Source of the DNA: Senegalimassilia faecalis | GTDB lineage: Bacteria; Actinomycetota; Coriobacteriia; Coriobacteriales; Eggerthellaceae | DNA length: 64,000 nucleotides | Direction of reading: 5' to 3' | NCBI RefSeq assembly: GCF_004135645.1 | Contig: NZ_SDPW01000001.1 | Location: 2,480,001-2,544,000, forward strand | Part shown: positions 61,477 through 64,000 of the stretch, piece after piece | How positions within the stretch are numbered: position 1 is the first letter of the stretch | Layout: each line of letters opens with the position of its first letter | The notes under the pieces: model-generated | Database searches by the model: none | What the model was told of the DNA's origin: nothing | Seen by the model: only the letters and a program-made list of their open reading frames with translations | Translations under genes and position numbers: made by a program

Positions 61477-61818
61477 ATGGCAGAACTCATCAAAAACGTG
61501 GAGCACGGCAAGGTTTTCGGCCTGAAAGACCTGGTGGAGCTTGAGGCCGGCAAGGTGAACAGCCTCACGCTGTCGCAGACGCCGGGCTGCAAGGTCACGG
61601 TGTTCGCCATCGACGCCGACGAGGGCATGTCCTCGCACGCCGCGCCGGGCGACGCGCTCATCACCGTGCTCGAAGGCACCGGCGAGATCACCGTCAACGA
61701 CGTCCCGCACCAGCTGAACGCGGGCGAGTCCATCGTCATGACCGCCGGCAGCCCCCACAGCGTGCGCGGCGTCACCCCGTTCAAAATGCAGCTGACGGTC
61801 GTAAAACCCACGGAATAG
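61477..61818 (+). CDS. Small cupin-domain protein
   Basis: A 113-residue cupin (VTVFAIDADEGMSSHAAPG, then GTGEITVNDVPHQLNAGES, then MTAGSPHSVRG). The metal-binding His pattern of both cupin motifs is mostly kept (SSHAAPGD, SPHSV), so it probably binds a metal. The start at 61477 follows GAAAGGA. The frame is open from 61390 but that part is unlike the family. Function is unknown. Confidence 0.85.
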   Translation: MAELIKNVEHGKVFGLKDLVELEAGKVNSLTLSQTPGCKVTVFAIDADEGMSSHAAPGDALITVLEGTGEITVNDVPHQLNAGESIVMTAGSPHSVRGVTPFKMQLTVVKPTE

Positions 61819-61829
61819 CGTCCAGGGAT

Positions 61830-61973
61830 GCGAAACTTCCGCGAGTATGCGTTTTAACACGAATTGTTACTATGCCAGAACTTACCGCAATCGTTTGAAC
61901 TGGGAAAACGCAACCGAAAATCCATTCATACTGCGAGATGACCAATCAAAACGCATGCTCGCGGAAGTTTCGC
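61830..61973. repeat. 144-bp inverted-repeat element with TGAACTGGGAAAACG core (copy B)
   Basis: Arms 61830-61855 and 61948-61973 match at 25 of 26 positions around a 92-bp centre. The core TGAACTGGGAAAACG is at 61896-61910, at the midpoint as in copy A (10863-11002). Arm sequence differs from copy A in several places, with matching changes on both sides. Confidence 0.85.
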
Positions 61974-62113
61974 GCATGCGTACGCTAGTAACGGCCGCAG
62001 CCAGGGCGTAGTGCCTGAATGCGAACCAATCATAGCGGGTTTCCGGCAAACTCATCTCAAGGCCGTCCTCTTACGCCATGCGTTGCGGGAGAACGACTTT
62101 GTTTACACGGTCT

Positions 62114-62160
62114 TATAGCGGTGAAAATTGGGAGTACAACTCCCAATTTTCACCGCTATA
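62114..62160. repeat. Perfect 22-bp-stem palindrome upstream of DUF4143 ATPase copy 2
   Basis: Arms 62114-62135 and 62139-62160 are fully complementary around a 3-nt loop and contain GGTGAAAATTGGGAGT. It ends 40 bp before the ATPase start. A near-identical copy follows the gene at 63441-63487. Confidence 0.9.
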
Positions 62161-62200
62161 CTGTATGGTCGTAAGCAATCGATGCAGCAAGGAGGCTTTC

Positions 62201-63418
62201 ATGTACGTGCATCGTGAAGTCGAAGCGACCGTCGATAAAACGCTCAAGCAGGGCAAAGTCGTGCTGGTGACGGGCGCACGCCAAGTGGGTAAGACCACCA
62301 TGCTCCAACAGCGTTTCGGCGACGCTTTCGATTATGTCTCCATGGAAGACCCCCGGCTGTTTTCGCTGGCCAAGCAGGATTCTGTGCTGTTTTTCGAATC
62401 GCGAGAGCTTCCTTTGATAATCGATGAGGTGCAGCGCGTGCCCGAACTATTCTCGGCTGTCAAATGGGTGGTCGATCAGTCGCAGGAAAAGGGTCGGATA
62501 ATCCTTACCGGCTCGCAAACGTATCACCTGATGAAGGGCGTAAGCGAATCGCTTGCCGGCCGCATCCGCATCATCGAGATGCCGTCTTTAAGCTTGCGCG
62601 AGCTGCTAGGCGTCGCCGAAGCACCGAATGGATTCGTTCCCCACAAAGTGAAATCTGCGGACATTACCTCGCTCCCGGAAGGCTTCGACATATGGGAGGC
62701 CATCCACAGGGGGTCGATGCCCGAGCTGCAAAACCCCGAGGTCGATTGGGATGCATATTACGCTGACTACGTGAGCGCGTATCTCGAGCGCGACGTGCGC
62801 GACCTGGTGAACGTCAAGGATGAGGCGAAGTTCTACAGCTTCATGGTTGCATGTGCAGCAAGGTCGGGGCAGCTGCTCAACGTTTCTGACATTAGCAACG
62901 ACATCGACGTTGATCGCAAGACGGTCGATTCGTGGCTTTCGGTTTTACAAGCGTCGAATATCGTGCGTATCGTTGAGCCGTTTTGGCCGAATATCGGGAA
63001 AAGCCTCACCAAAACGCCTAAGCTATATTTTATGGATACGGGGCTGGTGTGCCATCTGACGCGCTGGACAACATCCGAGCAGCTCAAGGTGGGCGCTGTG
63101 GCGGGGCATGTTTTCGAAACATTCGTTGTCTCTGAGGTTTTGAAAAGCTATATGAACGCTGGGGCAAACATGCGTGACGTGTGGTTCTACCGCGATTCGA
63201 AGAAGCGGGAAATCGATCTGGTGATTCAGCAGGGGCACGTTTTGCATCCCGTCGAGATTAAAAAAGCAGCTATGGTAGGAAGTGACGCGGTGAAGAATTT
63301 CTCGTGCCTTGAGGCGTTGACCGGCTACGAGGTTGGCTTCGGAAACGTGGTATGCCTAAGTGCTGAGCCGTACATGATTACTCGCAACGTCCAGGCCATT
63401 CCGGTCTGGGCGATATAA
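62201..63418 (+). CDS. AAA_14/DUF4143 ATPase (copy 2)
   Basis: A 405-residue ATPase. Walker A is TGARQVGKTTML near residue 24, Walker B is LPLIIDEVQR near 72, and LTGSQTYHLMKGVSESLAG follows. The C-terminal DUF4143 part has KLYFMDTGLVCHL and a nuclease-like REIDLVIQQG...HPVEIKKA. The ATG at 62201 has AAGGAGG. It is only distantly similar to copy 1 (20971-22272). Both sides of the gene carry almost the same 47-bp palindrome. The biological role of the family is not established; the flanking palindromes suggest mobility or self-regulation. Confidence 0.92.
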   Translation: MYVHREVEATVDKTLKQGKVVLVTGARQVGKTTMLQQRFGDAFDYVSMEDPRLFSLAKQDSVLFFESRELPLIIDEVQRVPELFSAVKWVVDQSQEKGRIILTGSQTYHLMKGVSESLAGRIRIIEMPSLSLRELLGVAEAPNGFVPHKVKSADITSLPEGFDIWEAIHRGSMPELQNPEVDWDAYYADYVSAYLERDVRDLVNVKDEAKFYSFMVACAARSGQLLNVSDISNDIDVDRKTVDSWLSVLQASNIVRIVEPFWPNIGKSLTKTPKLYFMDTGLVCHLTRWTTSEQLKVGAVAGHVFETFVVSEVLKSYMNAGANMRDVWFYRDSKKREIDLVIQQGHVLHPVEIKKAAMVGSDAVKNFSCLEALTGYEVGFGNVVCLSAEPYMITRNVQAIPVWAI

Positions 63419-63440
63419 ACCTAGCTGTCCTGGGAAGCTA

Positions 63441-63487
63441 AATAGCGGTGAAAATTAGGAGTGCAACTCCCAATTTTCACCGCTATT
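63441..63487. repeat. Palindrome downstream of DUF4143 ATPase copy 2
   Basis: Arms 63441-63462 and 63466-63487 match with one mismatch. The sequence is nearly the same as at 62114-62160 except the loop and end bases. It begins 22 bp after the stop codon. Confidence 0.9.
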
Positions 63488-64000
63488 CGTTTGCTTGACA
63501 GTGATGATTGCTGGCGAAGCTGGTTGCTTATTTGGCGGTTGCGCCTAAGGAAACGTTGCTCTCGGATGCATAAACCCGGGTCAATGGAGTATGTTGTCGT
63601 AACGCAAACGCCATTAAAGTTACGATAACGTTTGAACGATGCGGCTGGCTTCGTAGATAATCCGATTGCCTGTGTTGAATACTACGCCAGCGGAATACCT
63701 TTCAATAGTTTCAGCTATGCCTGAAACTATGGCCGGAAATGAAAGTAGTTTCAGGCACAACTGAAACGATAGTTAAATCTGGAAAAGTTTCAGTTGTAGT
63801 CGAAACTTTTCTCGATTCCGAAGGTAGTTTCAGTTGTAACCGAAATCATTGGCAAAGGCCGGAACAGTCTCGGCCGCAAACCGAAATTCTGGCCGAAATC
63901 CCCTACGGCTTCTGGATAGTTGCAGCTATCTACTCCCTAAAACCCAAGTGCTCTTCTAGGAAATGTCAAGGGTTTGTGACGATGCGTCGGTTGTGGGTTG
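63488..64000. other. 513-bp gene-free right end with a periodic palindrome array
   Basis: No gene. The array at 63707-63887 is the main feature. An inverted CGTAAC/GTTACG pair lies at about 63598-63627. The sequence is cut by the window end. Confidence 0.55.
63707..63887. repeat. Array of five degenerate 21-22-bp palindromes at 39-40-bp spacing
   Basis: Units start at 63707, 63747, 63786, 63826 and 63866. The consensus is AGTTTCAG, six variable bases, then CTGAAACT or CCGAAAT. The 18-19-nt spacers differ. Repeats degenerate toward the right. This resembles an operator or centromere-like array more than a CRISPR. Confidence 0.75.

Larger units (their letters stand above)
61819..62200. other. 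382-bp spacer with a 144-bp inverted-repeat element and a perfect hairpin
   Basis: No gene. Contains element copy B (61830-61973) and the palindrome at 62114-62160 just before the ATPase gene. Confidence 0.6.

Noticed and set aside
63707-63887. CRISPR array
   Set aside because: Spacing is regular, but repeats are short, degenerate and palindromic, spacers are only 18-19 nt, and no cas gene is present.
1-64000. tRNA or rRNA genes, insertion sequences, prophage genes
   Set aside because: No tRNA cloverleaf, rRNA stretch, transposase, integrase or phage structural gene could be supported by eye.

Overview
The window is about 64 kb of GC-rich DNA with dense genes, short intergenic spacers, frequent GTG and TTG starts, and an anaerobic gene set: an [FeFe] hydrogenase with its three maturases, two Tat-exported molybdopterin reductase operons of the DMSO reductase superfamily, a LuxR regulator with a 12-helix membrane domain, and a 2-hydroxyacyl-CoA dehydratase activase. 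This combination suggests a strictly anaerobic actinobacterium of class Coriobacteriia, most likely Eggerthellaceae. That placement is an inference from gene content. No rRNA or tRNA genes were seen.

Layout. 1-7413: a hydrogenase operon (end of an unknown gene, a NuoF/GltD-type flavoprotein, hydA, hydE, hydG, hydF) with touching or overlapping genes. 7882-12587: asparaginase, a divergent HxlR regulator/flavin-reductase-like pair, mscL and a putative toxin-antitoxin pair. 12596-17896: sbcDC and a DUF454 membrane protein. 17933-23960 (minus strand): a hybrid histidine kinase, a DUF4143 ATPase and a membrane-bound LuxR regulator. 24140-34969: two paralogous reductase operons (catalytic Mo subunit, four-cluster ferredoxin, membrane anchor). 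The first is divergent from the LuxR gene, the second from a LysR gene, and the two anchor genes are almost identical. 35876-39844: a phosphoglucomutase carrying a frameshift, a small orphan protein, a NusG/LoaP-type antiterminator and a Crp/Fnr regulator.

39845-42020 is an accessory island. It has an AbiF-type HEPN protein preceded by a highly structured, terminator-ended non-coding RNA, flanked on both sides by copies of one hairpin, next to the remains of a DUF4143 ATPase. 42405-49945 encodes a small Tat-exported protein and a giant wall/membrane-anchored protein that share a repeated NEAT-like domain; the giant also carries three tandem 495-bp repeats that appear identical. 50044-51651 is a hipBA locus with a large palindromic operator. 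52264-60544 holds an SsuABC-like ABC transporter, a small DUF1858-like protein and a 1,603-residue dehydratase activase fusion. 60916-63418 has two small cupins and a second intact DUF4143 ATPase bracketed by palindromes.

The spacers are unusually rich in structured repeats. They include a roughly 142-bp element with changing but still complementary arms around a fixed 15-nt core (two copies), a 54-bp palindrome family (four copies), palindromes tied to DUF4143 genes, a 40-bp-periodic palindrome array at the right end, and a 33-bp-periodic repeat near hipB. The strongest candidates for a little-described system are the AbiF/ncRNA module and these repeat families.
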